Source: Marinilabiliales bacterium (lineage in GTDB: Bacteria; Bacteroidota; Bacteroidia; Bacteroidales; DTU049). Taken from it: DNA of 46,274 nucleotides. Position numbers and translations under genes: made by a program. Positions within the stretch are counted from its first letter, which is position 1; each line of letters opens with the position of its first letter. The stretch covers positions 1 through 46,274 of the forward strand of contig PKSX01000154.1 in assembly GCA_002869435.1 (NCBI GenBank), read 5' to 3'. The notes under the pieces are model-generated. The model did no database searches, was not told where the DNA came from, and saw nothing but the letters and a program-made list of their open reading frames with translations. Of the stretch, positions 22,387 through 30,567 are shown piece by piece.

Positions 22387-24183
22387 ATGTCAAAACAAAT
22401 AAAAATTCGTGATTTAACTTTGCGCGACGGGCAGCAATCGAATTTTGCAACCCGTATGACACAGGAACAGGTATACCGAACATTGCCATATTTTAAAAAA
22501 GCAGGCTTCTATGCCATGGAAGTATGGGGCGGTGCTGTTCCGGATTCAGTTATGCGTTATCTGAACGAAAACCCTTGGGTAAGACTGGAGAAAATTAAAG
22601 AGGGTATTGGAGATGCGTCTTTGCTTACTGCATTATCCAGGGGAAGAAATTTGTTTGGCTATAACCCGTATCCGGAAGAAGTTATAGAGGGGTTTAATCG
22701 CAATGCCATCCAGTCGGGTGTAGATATCATGCGCATTTTCGATGCACTGAATGATATGGACAATATTGCCAGTACCATTCGGTATGTGAAAAACAACAAG
22801 GGAACTGCAGATGGTACAGTTTGTTATACGGTCGATCCAAAGTTGCCTGCAGAGAAAGTCTTCTTCGGCATTTTTAAAAAGCAGCCAAAATTCAAACCTC
22901 TTTTCACTGTTGATTATTTTGTGAAGAAAGCCAAAGAGGTGGAAAACCTGGGTGCCGATATGATTACATTAAAAGATATGGCGGGACTTGTAAATCCTGC
23001 CAGTGCCGGACCCATTATCAGGGCGCTTAAGAAAAGTGTAAGTATTCCTGTTGATTTCCACACACATTGTACACCCGGATACGGACTTGCTTCGGTATTA
23101 ATGGCCATTATTAATGGCGTCGATATAGTAGACACCAATATGATGACTTTCGCCGGTGGCCCTGCTGCTCCAGCATACGAAATAATACACCTTTTCTGTA
23201 AAAAGCTCGATATTGAAACCAATGTGAACATTGAAGTTCTTCGCGATTTGAATGATGTTTTGGTTGACATTCGCAAAGAATTGGCAGATTACGATAATTA
23301 CAAGATGTTTCCGCGTCAGTTTGATCTTACCAAAGACTCATTACCACCTGATATAGAAAAGCTTTTTGACACTGCTATTGAAGCGGCACAAGCTGAGAAT
23401 GAAACAAATCTGCTTGAGGCAACATTTGCGATAGAAAAATACTTCAATTTCCCGGGGCCAAACGACAATGTTCGGGATGCAGAAATTCCGGGCGGAATGT
23501 ACACCAACATGCTTGCACAACTTAAACAACTTAAGCTCGAAGCATTATTGCCAAGTGTTTTAGAAGCTGTTCCAAAAGTGCGTGTCGATGCCGGCTGTCC
23601 TCCTCTGGTAACCCCAACGAGTCAAATTGTAGGAGTTCAGGCCGTTAACTGTGTACTTGACGAGAACAATGATAAAGACTGGTATACAAATACAAATACT
23701 CAATTTGTAAATCTGGTGAAAGGATCATATGGAAAAACACCAATTCCGGTAAATGAACATTTCAGAGAAAGAATTACCGGCTCACCAGATGAAATACCAT
23801 ATGATACATCGGGCTATATGAAGCAAATGAATAAAACTCTTTTTGAATATGGTGATGTGAAGATGGCTGAAGGAGAAAAAGAAGAGCTGTTGCTTGAGTT
23901 ATTCCCCTCAGTTGCTGAAAAATATCTGACCTGGAGAGCTGAAAAGAATTATATGGACAAGATTCGCAAGGAGCAGGAGAAGGAAGAAGCTTTGCGAAAA
24001 AAGCAGGAAGAAGAATTTTACCGCCAGAAAAAGGAATATGATAGCTTAACAGAAGAAGAGAAGCAAATTCGGCTGAATCAAGGCCTCTATAATTTTAAGT
24101 GGACTACATACTTTGAAGAACAACAGCAATTAAAGCAGTTAAAGAAGCAAAGCAAGGCAGGTCCTAGAACTGAAAATAAATAA
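22387..24183 (+). CDS. Biotin-dependent carboxyltransferase subunit (PycB/OadA-like, no biotin domain)
   Basis: Residues 1 to about 270 form the HMGL-like TIM barrel: RDLTLRDGQQSNFATRM near the start with the metal-binding Asp, ITLKDMAGL with the Lys (K196) that is carboxylated in pyruvate carboxylase, and DFHTHC (H225, H227) for metal binding. The conserved carboxylase domain follows (about 290-500; GCPPLVTPTSQIVGVQAV). The family reaction moves CO2 between carboxybiotin and pyruvate/oxaloacetate. There is no AMKM biotin motif. The C-terminal 80 residues are a charged helix rich in Lys/Glu instead, so a separate biotin carrier is needed. The best guess is the carboxyltransferase subunit of a transcarboxylase, oxaloacetate decarboxylase or split pyruvate carboxylase. 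The gene overlaps the convergent MBOAT gene by 20 bases. Confidence 0.9.
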   Translation: MSKQIKIRDLTLRDGQQSNFATRMTQEQVYRTLPYFKKAGFYAMEVWGGAVPDSVMRYLNENPWVRLEKIKEGIGDASLLTALSRGRNLFGYNPYPEEVIEGFNRNAIQSGVDIMRIFDALNDMDNIASTIRYVKNNKGTADGTVCYTVDPKLPAEKVFFGIFKKQPKFKPLFTVDYFVKKAKEVENLGADMITLKDMAGLVNPASAGPIIRALKKSVSIPVDFHTHCTPGYGLASVLMAIINGVDIVDTNMMTFAGGPAAPAYEIIHLFCKKLDIETNVNIEVLRDLNDVLVDIRKELADYDNYKMFPRQFDLTKDSLPPDIEKLFDTAIEAAQAENETNLLEATFAIEKYFNFPGPNDNVRDAEIPGGMYTNMLAQLKQLKLEALLPSVLEAVPKVRVDAGCPPLVTPTSQIVGVQAVNCVLDENNDKDWYTNTNTQFVNLVKGSYGKTPIPVNEHFRERITGSPDEIPYDTSGYMKQMNKTLFEYGDVKMAEGEKEELLLELFPSVAEKYLTWRAEKNYMDKIRKEQEKEEALRKKQEEEFYRQKKEYDSLTEEEKQIRLNQGLYNFKWTTYFEEQQQLKQLKKQSKAGPRTENK

Positions 24184-25630
24184 AAGGTTGAACGTTTTCG
24201 CTCTTCAGTTGAATAACCAATTGTATCAAAACAATAAAAGCCAGAGCTTTTAAAATGAAATGGCTCTTCACATAGATTTTCTCCATTTTTGGAAATAATT
24301 GAGATGGAATTGCATGTATTGCAAAACCAACAAACAGTAGAATTACAAATAATTGTCGTACATCCCAGAAAGGCATTAAATAAGCCCAATCCATAGATCC
24401 AAAGACTTGCGAAATCATTAGCCATGCGGTATCAAAATCTTTAGCCCTGAAGAAAATCCAAAGAAATACCACAAAATGGAAAGTAATGAACCAGGAAATC
24501 ACTGATCTGACAACTGATTTTTTTAATCTTGGCGAAACATAACGGGTCCATAATTTATCAAATGCAAGTCCTACGCCATGCATGCCACCCCAGACAACGA
24601 ATTTCCAGGAACTGCCGTGCCACAGACCTCCCAGCAGCATTGTAATAAATAGGTTAATATAAGTGCGGTATTTCCCTTTACGGTTTCCGCCTAATGGTAT
24701 ATATAAGTAATCGCGTAACCAGGAAGACAAACTGATATGCCAACGTCTCCAGAAGTCAGTAATACTGGTAGCCTGATATGGTTTGTTAAAGTTTATGCCC
24801 AAATCAAAGCCCATCATTCTGCCAATTCCGATTGCTATGTCGGAATATCCGCTAAAATCACAGTAAATCTGAAGTGTATAGCCATAAATGGCCATCAGGT
24901 TTTCAAATCCGCTGTAATTGCCGGGGCTGTCAAAAACAATGTCATTATATTGAGCCACATAATCTGCCAGAACAGCTTTTTTAAAGAGGCCCATCATGAT
25001 GAGGAAAAATCCGGCCTGAAGATCTACTTTATCAAGCTTTATTTTGGCTTTCAGCTGAGGCAGAAACTTACTGGCTCTAACAATAGGCCCGGCTACAAGT
25101 TGCGGAAAAAATGAAATATAGAAAGCGTAATTCAGAAAGTCCTTTTCCGGAGCTACATCTCCACGATACACATCAATAACATAACTTAGCAATTGAAAGG
25201 TGTAGAAGGAAATTCCAACAGGCAGAAAAATATCGGCCGCCCCAATATTGCTCCCACTAATTGCATTAATAGATTCAATGAAAAAATTGGTGTACTTGAA
25301 ATACCCGAGAAACCCTAAAGCAGTAGCAACTGTTATTCCCAGCACCAGCTTCTTTCGGCCTTTATGCTGTATTCGGTGCATTACTCTTGTCAATATGTAC
25401 ACCAGTATAAGGGTACCAATCAATAACAGCACAAAAACACCACTTGACTTATAGTAGAAAAACAAACTGAAACCCAATAGAAATACCGTTCGGGCAAAAT
25501 TGTTTCTGTATAAGGCTGCATAAACCGATAAAACCACAATAAAGAAAAGCCAGAACTGCCCGCTATTAAACAGTAAAGGGGCTTTCTCATTATAGCCCAG
25601 AATCGTCTCCCAAATGTTTGACCAAATCAT
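24164..25630 (-). CDS. MBOAT-family O-acyltransferase (AlgI-like)
   Basis: This is a polytopic membrane protein of 488 aa with AlgI/PatA hallmarks: PVGISFYTFQLLSYVIDVYRG, FYISFFPQLVAGPIVRA, DFWRRWHISLSSWLRDYLYI with PLGGNRKG, and LLGGLWHGSSWKFVVWGG with the likely catalytic His near 336. It passes acyl (usually acetyl) groups across the inner membrane to a periplasmic acceptor or to a partner SGNH esterase/transferase. Its ATG overlaps the stop of the SGNH gene by 4 bases (ATGA), so the two are translationally coupled. Possible targets are peptidoglycan, exopolysaccharide or a surface glycan. Confidence 0.95.
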   Translation of the reverse strand: MIWSNIWETILGYNEKAPLLFNSGQFWLFFIVVLSVYAALYRNNFARTVFLLGFSLFFYYKSSGVFVLLLIGTLILVYILTRVMHRIQHKGRKKLVLGITVATALGFLGYFKYTNFFIESINAISGSNIGAADIFLPVGISFYTFQLLSYVIDVYRGDVAPEKDFLNYAFYISFFPQLVAGPIVRASKFLPQLKAKIKLDKVDLQAGFFLIMMGLFKKAVLADYVAQYNDIVFDSPGNYSGFENLMAIYGYTLQIYCDFSGYSDIAIGIGRMMGFDLGINFNKPYQATSITDFWRRWHISLSSWLRDYLYIPLGGNRKGKYRTYINLFITMLLGGLWHGSSWKFVVWGGMHGVGLAFDKLWTRYVSPRLKKSVVRSVISWFITFHFVVFLWIFFRAKDFDTAWLMISQVFGSMDWAYLMPFWDVRQLFVILLFVGFAIHAIPSQLFPKMEKIYVKSHFILKALAFIVLIQLVIQLKSENVQPFIYFQF

Positions 25631-26430
25631 TCGCCGGGAGGTTTTGGTTGAATAATTTCGGTTTTGGGTACTTTAAAAGTAAATGTATCAGGCATTTCCA
25701 TCACTACACGATACAGTGCATCATTATTCATAAACTTTGCAATAGAATCCATCCATTTATAAGCCGATTCTCTTGTTGGATGAGCTCCATCCTTTGTCCT
25801 GTCGTATGAAAGGTCTTTAGATGGGAAATAGCGTTTGCGTCCCACATTTCTGATAATTAAATCATTTATTCCTGTGTCGTCTTTCCAGTTTGGAGGGCCA
25901 ACCCAGATATAGGGCAAATCTTTCATTTCGCCAAGTATATGCTTCACATATTTATCTCTTTCTGAAATGATGTCCTGAATAAACAACTCATTGGCTCCAA
26001 GAACCAGAATAATATAAGTGGGGTCGTATTTTTTAATGTAATGTGTTATGGTGTCACATTGTCCATACCATAAGGTGGATGAACTGTACCAAATGACAGT
26101 GTTCATTGTGTGACCATTATGACGTGCATAATCATTGAGGCGAATTCGTAAAAACTCAAGCATAGAATCTCCAATAAGCAGAAAATGCTGTGAACTCGAA
26201 TCGGGCTCAGTTTGAACATCATCACGAAGTGTGCTGTCAGCGTATAAAGCAATTGGTGTTACTTCTGGGTAGAAAAACTGCCTGATTTTTGAATCTTTAA
26301 GCTCAAGTTTGCCAATTTTTATGTGCACACCACTAAAGCTTAACAGTGTAAAAAGACCAAGTACTCCAATCAGGAGAAATAAAAAGTAAAAATAAGTCCG
26401 GGGTGTTTTTCTTCTTTCAGTCAAAACCAA
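25627..26430 (-). CDS. Membrane-anchored SGNH acetyltransferase/esterase partner
   Basis: An N-terminal membrane helix (about 13-32) leads to a periplasmic SGNH/GDSL domain: GDSM with Ser 89, LGANE with Asn 147, and DGAHPT with Asp 214 and His 217. This AlgJ/AlgX/PatB-like partner takes the acyl group exported by the MBOAT protein and transfers it to a glycan. No ATG fits: the frame stops at 26446-26448 upstream and the first internal ATG would delete the membrane helix, so the start is TTG at 26430 or 26424. The length with the first TTG is 267 aa. Confidence 0.85.
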   Translation of the reverse strand: MVLTERRKTPRTYFYFLFLLIGVLGLFTLLSFSGVHIKIGKLELKDSKIRQFFYPEVTPIALYADSTLRDDVQTEPDSSSQHFLLIGDSMLEFLRIRLNDYARHNGHTMNTVIWYSSSTLWYGQCDTITHYIKKYDPTYIILVLGANELFIQDIISERDKYVKHILGEMKDLPYIWVGPPNWKDDTGINDLIIRNVGRKRYFPSKDLSYDRTKDGAHPTRESAYKWMDSIAKFMNNDALYRVVMEMPDTFTFKVPKTEIIQPKPPGE

Positions 26431-26440
26431 AAATTTTCTG

Positions 26441-26448
26441 CAAACCTA
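26441..26448 (-). promoter_or_regulatory. Candidate -7 box for the SGNH-MBOAT operon
   Basis: On the minus strand TAGGTTTG matches TAnnTTTG and ends 10 bases before the TTG at 26430, giving a leader of only a few bases. The box also contains the in-frame TAG that bars an upstream start. No clear -33 half is seen. Confidence 0.35.
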
Positions 26449-26475
26449 CATCAAATTTTGCTAATTACACATGCG

Positions 26476-27246
26476 TTACTGTTTCCAGTTGGAAAATAAC
26501 CAATGAATATTATCGTGGTTTTGATAAACTCTGTTCCAGCATAAGTGTCCTATATCTCCAAAAATAATAGCCTCAGCTTTGCCTCCGTTTAAATTAACGG
26601 CATTAACCATATTCAGTGTTCTTCCGGGGATAACCAGGTGGTCCAGTTTTCCGTGAAAAGCCCGTATAGGCGTATGAGCAATTAGCCCGGCTTGTGTTTC
26701 ATCTCCACCGCCACATACCGGCATGGCTGCAGCAAAGAAACCCGGTCTGCGGCAAAGGGCATCCCATGCACCAAAACCGCCCATACTAAGCCCCGTAACA
26801 TAAATCTGATTTGTATCAACATTATATGCAGATATCAGTGAATCCATTAAAGAAAATGTTTGGCTTAACGGCATCGAAATGCGGGGCATTTTATGAGAAG
26901 GCATACTCCAGTCTACTTCCACCCAACGAGCAGATTCGGGACATTGCGGGGCAATTAATATAAAATAGTATTCAGTTCTGATATCTTCAGACATAAATTC
27001 CTTCACCCCGTGTAAAAGTTGTAATTCATTATCATCTCCACGTTCGCCCGCTCCATGCAGAAACAAAACAAATGCAGGTTTTTGCCCGGGAATAATACTG
27101 TCGGGAACATAGAGGCGATAGGGTAAAACACCCTGAACGTTAACATAGGTTTCTTTACTTAGTAGTCTTTTCCAGGCGTTATCATTCTGAGCAGTTCCGG
27201 TAATGCACAGAGAAAAAAGAAGTAAAATAACAGTAAGTGCTTTCAT
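26476..27246 (-). CDS. Exported alpha/beta hydrolase (esterase/PHB-depolymerase-like)
   Basis: A signal peptide (ending TGTAQ) precedes an alpha/beta hydrolase: FVLFLHGAGERGDD (oxyanion region), GLSMGGFGAW with the nucleophile Ser 154, then AFHGKLDHLVIP with Asp 202 and DIGHLCWN with His 234. The layout matches the phospholipase/carboxylesterase and feruloyl-esterase-like hydrolases often found in Bacteroidota. The substrate is not predictable. The open frame extends to 27390 but the ATG at 27246 starts the signal peptide and lies just after a -7 box at 27285-27292. The length is 256 aa. Confidence 0.88.
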   Translation of the reverse strand: MKALTVILLLFSLCITGTAQNDNAWKRLLSKETYVNVQGVLPYRLYVPDSIIPGQKPAFVLFLHGAGERGDDNELQLLHGVKEFMSEDIRTEYYFILIAPQCPESARWVEVDWSMPSHKMPRISMPLSQTFSLMDSLISAYNVDTNQIYVTGLSMGGFGAWDALCRRPGFFAAAMPVCGGGDETQAGLIAHTPIRAFHGKLDHLVIPGRTLNMVNAVNLNGGKAEAIIFGDIGHLCWNRVYQNHDNIHWLFSNWKQ

Positions 27247-27284
27247 GTGGCCTTTTTCGCGCTGTAAAGGTGCAAATTTTTTGC

Positions 27285-27292
27285 CAAATATA
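27285..27292 (-). promoter_or_regulatory. Candidate -7 box for the alpha/beta hydrolase gene
   Basis: On the minus strand TATATTTG is an exact TAnnTTTG match about 40 bases before the ATG at 27246. It overlaps the left arm of the hairpin at 27288-27334. Confidence 0.5.
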
Positions 27293-27334
27293 TTTTTGTC
27301 ATATTGAGCTTGTCGAAATGCGTCAAAAATATAT
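27288..27334. repeat. Long hairpin with 11-bp perfect arms
   Basis: ATATATTTTTG (27288-27298) pairs perfectly with CAAAAATATAT (27324-27334). The 25-base loop holds a second, imperfect palindrome (CATATTGAGCTTGTCGAAATG, 27300-27320 region). The nested shape resembles a REP-like interspersed element of Bacteroidota. Confidence 0.5.
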
Positions 27335-27622
27335 ACCGTTACAAGGAGGAAACACTTATGGTTGACGTTCTCAGGATCCACGCTATACACATCTGTGACG
27401 CTGAGAGATCAACCCTGATTCGTGGCACAAGCATTTGCGAAGTGCATTCGCTGTAATTGTTAAAGGAAGTATGATCCAATGAATTCGCAAATTCGTGGTT
27501 GTTTGAAGAACGAGTCTTTAAAAATCAGCGGTCATCTGTGCTTCAGTCTGCGTCATCTGTGTTCCAATACAATTTTTTGCCAAATCTTCCCCAGAATCCG
27601 TATTTTAGCTAAAATTTTCAGC

Positions 27623-28780
27623 ATGAAGAAGTCAGTCCGCCGAGTTTTCCGCATCAGTATCTGGTCAATTGTTTCCATTATTGTGCTGGTACTTGCATAT
27701 TTCATTACCGTAATAGCTATTGCCACTTCAAAAGACTTTCAGCCACCCATGAGCGACACCCTTAATATTGTTGAGGGGAGAAACTCATTTCTTTTCGAGG
27801 ATGAGCAGGTGTCCATCATATCATGGAATATTGGTTATTGCGGACTTGGGCAGGAGATGGACTTTTTCTATGAAGGTGGTAAAAACATGGGTCCTGATAA
27901 GGAAATGTATCAGCAATACATCAATCAGGTCTTTGCCATGGTTTCCAAAATGGACTCTGTCGATTTTGTGCTACTTCAGGAAGTGGATTTTGATGCCAAA
28001 AGAACATATTATGACCATCAGGACTCTGTATTGATGAGCGCGCTGCCCATGTTTTCGTATGTTACTGCTGCCAATTATAAAGTGCCTTATATCCCATTCC
28101 CAATTTTCAATCCAATGGGAAGGGTTCATTCGGGAATGATGACATTCTCCCGTTTTATCCCTGATTATGCTGCCCGTGTTCAGTATCCCGGATCTTATGA
28201 ATGGCCAATGAAAGTCTTTTTCCTGGATCGCTGCTTTATCATCATGAAATTTGATCTCGAGAACGGAAAAGAATTCATAATGGTAAATACCCATAATTCT
28301 GCATATAGCGATGCGGCTGATATCAGGGTTACCGAAATGCAGTTTCTTAAATCATTTTTGCTAGACTGGACTCAGCGCGGAAATTATGTCATCGTGGGTG
28401 GCGACTGGAACGCCAATCCCCCCGGCTTTGATTCAACGAAGGTGTCAAGTGGTGATTTAGTATATGCTGTTGGTCAATCCGTAGATACCGATTTTATGCC
28501 TGAAGGATGGCAATGGGTTTATGATCCGACTATGCCTACCAACCGCGATGTGTCTGCTCCGTATTTCAAAGGGCAATCCAAAACCACACTTATCGATTAT
28601 TATTTGTGCTCACCCAATATTGAAGTGCACAACGTGAAAACAATTAATGCAGGGTTCGCTGTTTCAGATCATAATCCTGTATATCTCAATGTTACATTCC
28701 TTCCCGATACTCCTTGCTGTGATTCGGTTGCTGTATATGAGTTTATGAAGGAAGAAATGAAGAAAAAGAAGAGCAAATAA
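27623..28780 (+). CDS. Membrane-anchored endonuclease/exonuclease/phosphatase-family protein
   Basis: The ATG at 27623 gives 385 aa, with one N-terminal membrane helix (about 11-35). The fold's catalytic residues follow: SIISWNIGY (Asn 69), FVLLQEVDFDAKR (Glu 120), GGDWNANPPG and a closing VSDHNPVYL with the catalytic Asp-His pair. The family includes DNases, sphingomyelinases and inositol-phosphate phosphatases; which activity this has cannot be told. With an N-terminal anchor the domain should lie in the periplasm. The gene ends 1 base before dtd and heads a four-gene operon. An upstream in-frame ATG at 27479 adds a sequence without protein-like character and is rejected. Confidence 0.88.
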   Translation: MKKSVRRVFRISIWSIVSIIVLVLAYFITVIAIATSKDFQPPMSDTLNIVEGRNSFLFEDEQVSIISWNIGYCGLGQEMDFFYEGGKNMGPDKEMYQQYINQVFAMVSKMDSVDFVLLQEVDFDAKRTYYDHQDSVLMSALPMFSYVTAANYKVPYIPFPIFNPMGRVHSGMMTFSRFIPDYAARVQYPGSYEWPMKVFFLDRCFIIMKFDLENGKEFIMVNTHNSAYSDAADIRVTEMQFLKSFLLDWTQRGNYVIVGGDWNANPPGFDSTKVSSGDLVYAVGQSVDTDFMPEGWQWVYDPTMPTNRDVSAPYFKGQSKTTLIDYYLCSPNIEVHNVKTINAGFAVSDHNPVYLNVTFLPDTPCCDSVAVYEFMKEEMKKKKSK

Positions 28781-28781
28781 T

Positions 28782-29234
28782 ATGCGGGCAGTAATTCAGA
28801 GAGTAAAAAATGCAAAAGTTTCTGTGGATGGAAAATTACATTCCGAGACGAATGCGGGTATGATGATTTTGCTCGGTGTGGATGTCTATGACAATAATGA
28901 CGATCTGCAATGGCTGGCAGGTAAAATTGCAAAACTTCGTATTTTCGATGATGAGGAAGGTGTGATGAATAATGACATCACTCAGGTCTCCGGTGAAGTA
29001 ATGCTGGTTAGTCAGTTTACATTACTGGCCAATACTAAAAAAGGTAATCGGCCATCGTATGTACGAGCTGCACGCCCTGATAAAGCCGTTCCGATGTATG
29101 AAGAAATGCGTGATAAACTTGCCGAGCTTACCCAAAGACCGGTTAAAACCGGAGCATTTGGGGAAGAAATGCAGATTGAACTGGTGAATGATGGTCCGGT
29201 GACCATTTTTATTGATTCCAAAAACAAGGAATAA
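28782..29234 (+). CDS. dtd: D-aminoacyl-tRNA deacylase
   Basis: At 150 aa this matches Dtd along its length, with the active-site motifs SQFTL (77-81) and NDGPVT (136-141) and the opening MRAVIQRVKNAKVSVDG. It removes D-amino acids (and glycine from tRNA-Ala) attached to tRNA in the cytoplasm. Its TAA overlaps the ATG of the MazG-like gene (TAATG), so the two are coupled. Confidence 0.97.
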   Translation: MRAVIQRVKNAKVSVDGKLHSETNAGMMILLGVDVYDNNDDLQWLAGKIAKLRIFDDEEGVMNNDITQVSGEVMLVSQFTLLANTKKGNRPSYVRAARPDKAVPMYEEMRDKLAELTQRPVKTGAFGEEMQIELVNDGPVTIFIDSKNKE

Positions 29235-29560
29235 TGACACTGAAGGAATTACAGTCCAGAGTAGATGGATGGATCAAAGAAAAAGGCGTTCGGTATTTCA
29301 ACGAACTTACCAATACTACTATTTTGATGGAAGAAGTGGGTGAGTTTGCCCGTATTATGGCGCGTGAATATGGCGAGCAGTCATATAAAGATTCTGACTT
29401 AAAATACGACAAAGCTGATGAGCTGGCCGATATTATTTTTGTTTTGGTTTGTTTAGCCAATCAAATGGACCTTGATCTGGAAACTGCAATTGTGAAAAAC
29501 CTTGATAAGAAATCCAATCGTGATGCTGACCGCCATCAAAATAATCCCAAACTGAAATAA
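29234..29560 (+). CDS. MazG-like nucleotide pyrophosphohydrolase
   Basis: The 108-aa all-helical protein has the MazG metal-binding pattern: EEVGE (33-37) and ADELADIIF with Glu 63 and Asp 66. Such enzymes hydrolyse non-canonical or surplus nucleoside triphosphates to monophosphates. A single domain without the second MazG repeat is usual for this branch. It is packed between dtd (1-base overlap) and rsgA (starts at the next base). Confidence 0.92.
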   Translation: MTLKELQSRVDGWIKEKGVRYFNELTNTTILMEEVGEFARIMAREYGEQSYKDSDLKYDKADELADIIFVLVCLANQMDLDLETAIVKNLDKKSNRDADRHQNNPKLK

Positions 29561-30505
29561 ATGCAAACCCTGAAAGGCAAAGTCATAAAATCTACCGGAC
29601 GCTGGTACATGGTGCAAAGCGGCGAAGAGGTTTTTCGGTGCAGTTTGCGAGGAAATTTCAGACTAAAAGGGATACGCACTACAAACCCGATTGCCGTGGG
29701 TGATAATGTGGAATTCACTCTTGAAGACGGCGATGAAACCGGATTGATTCAGAAGGTGGAGGAACGCAAGAATGTAATCATCCGCAAGGCAACCAATCTT
29801 TCCAAGGCCACACATTTGCTGGCAGCTAATCTCGATCTGGCATTGGTTGTGGTTACGCCTGTTTTTCCAAGAACGTCCACAGGCTTTATCGATCGTTTTC
29901 TTATTACGGCCGAGGCTTATCATATTCCGGCTCTGATTGTGATCAATAAGATCGACATTTTATACGGAGAGCTGGAAGAGTACGTGCAGTACTATGAAGA
30001 AATGTACAGATTTGCCGGCTACGATGTGCGTAAAGTCTCCGCTCTTGAAGGCAACGGAATTGACGATCTTCGTGCTGAACTCAAAGACAAGGTTACTTTG
30101 TTTACCGGGCACAGCGGGGTTGGAAAATCAGCATTAATTAATGCTCTTGACAGTGAACACAAACTAAAAACCGGCGATATTTCTCATTATCACCTTAAGG
30201 GTAAGCACACCACTACCTTTGCTGAGATGCACCCTTTTTCTTTTGGCGGCTATTTAATTGATACGCCCGGCATAAAAGAATTTGGAGTGGTGGATTTTGA
30301 AGCATGGGAGCTGGGGCACTGGTTCCCTGATTTCAAAGAGTTTATTCCGAATTGCAAATTTAAGAACTGTACGCATGTTGGCGAACCTGATTGTGCGGTA
30401 AGAGCAGCAGCTGAAGAAGGTCGAATTCACCCCGAACGATACCATAATTATCTAAGCATTCTGCGAAATGTAGAAGACGAAGAAAGTGACTTCAAAACTT
30501 CATAA
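29561..30505 (+). CDS. rsgA: Ribosome small-subunit-dependent GTPase A
   Basis: The circularly permuted GTPase order is clear: N-terminal OB-fold (to about 70), NKID (129-132), GHSGVGKS (183-190), DTPG (234-237), then a zinc-binding end with Cys 265, Cys 270, His 272 and Cys 278. RsgA checks late 30S maturation in the cytoplasm. The length (314 aa) is normal. It is last in the operon with dtd and the MazG-like gene; a tRNA gene follows 62 bases later. Confidence 0.98.
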   Translation: MQTLKGKVIKSTGRWYMVQSGEEVFRCSLRGNFRLKGIRTTNPIAVGDNVEFTLEDGDETGLIQKVEERKNVIIRKATNLSKATHLLAANLDLALVVVTPVFPRTSTGFIDRFLITAEAYHIPALIVINKIDILYGELEEYVQYYEEMYRFAGYDVRKVSALEGNGIDDLRAELKDKVTLFTGHSGVGKSALINALDSEHKLKTGDISHYHLKGKHTTTFAEMHPFSFGGYLIDTPGIKEFGVVDFEAWELGHWFPDFKEFIPNCKFKNCTHVGEPDCAVRAAAEEGRIHPERYHNYLSILRNVEDEESDFKTS

Positions 30506-30547
30506 ATCACAATTCATAAATCCTCAATCATAATTCAAAACTTTTCT

Positions 30548-30555
30548 TACATTTG
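30548..30555 (+). promoter_or_regulatory. -7 box of the tRNA-Leu gene
   Basis: TACATTTG is an exact TAnnTTTG match ending 12 bases before the mature 5' end of the tRNA, a typical distance for a tRNA promoter. The -33 half is not clear. Confidence 0.5.
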
Positions 30556-30567
30556 CAATCCCTAAAA

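Larger units (their letters stand above)
27247..27622. other. 376-base intergenic region with degenerate repeats
   Basis: No convincing gene is present. The region holds a reverse promoter box (27285-27292), a long hairpin (27288-27334), and two copies of GTCATCTGTG (27531-27540 and 27552-27561) in a stretch that looks like decayed repeat sequence. A weak -7-like TATTTTAG (27601-27608) lies before the endonuclease/exonuclease/phosphatase-fold gene at 27623. Confidence 0.5.

Noticed and set aside
27247..27390. N-terminal extension of the alpha/beta hydrolase frame
   Set aside because: It contains a -7 box and a hairpin, and it precedes a clear signal peptide start at 27246.
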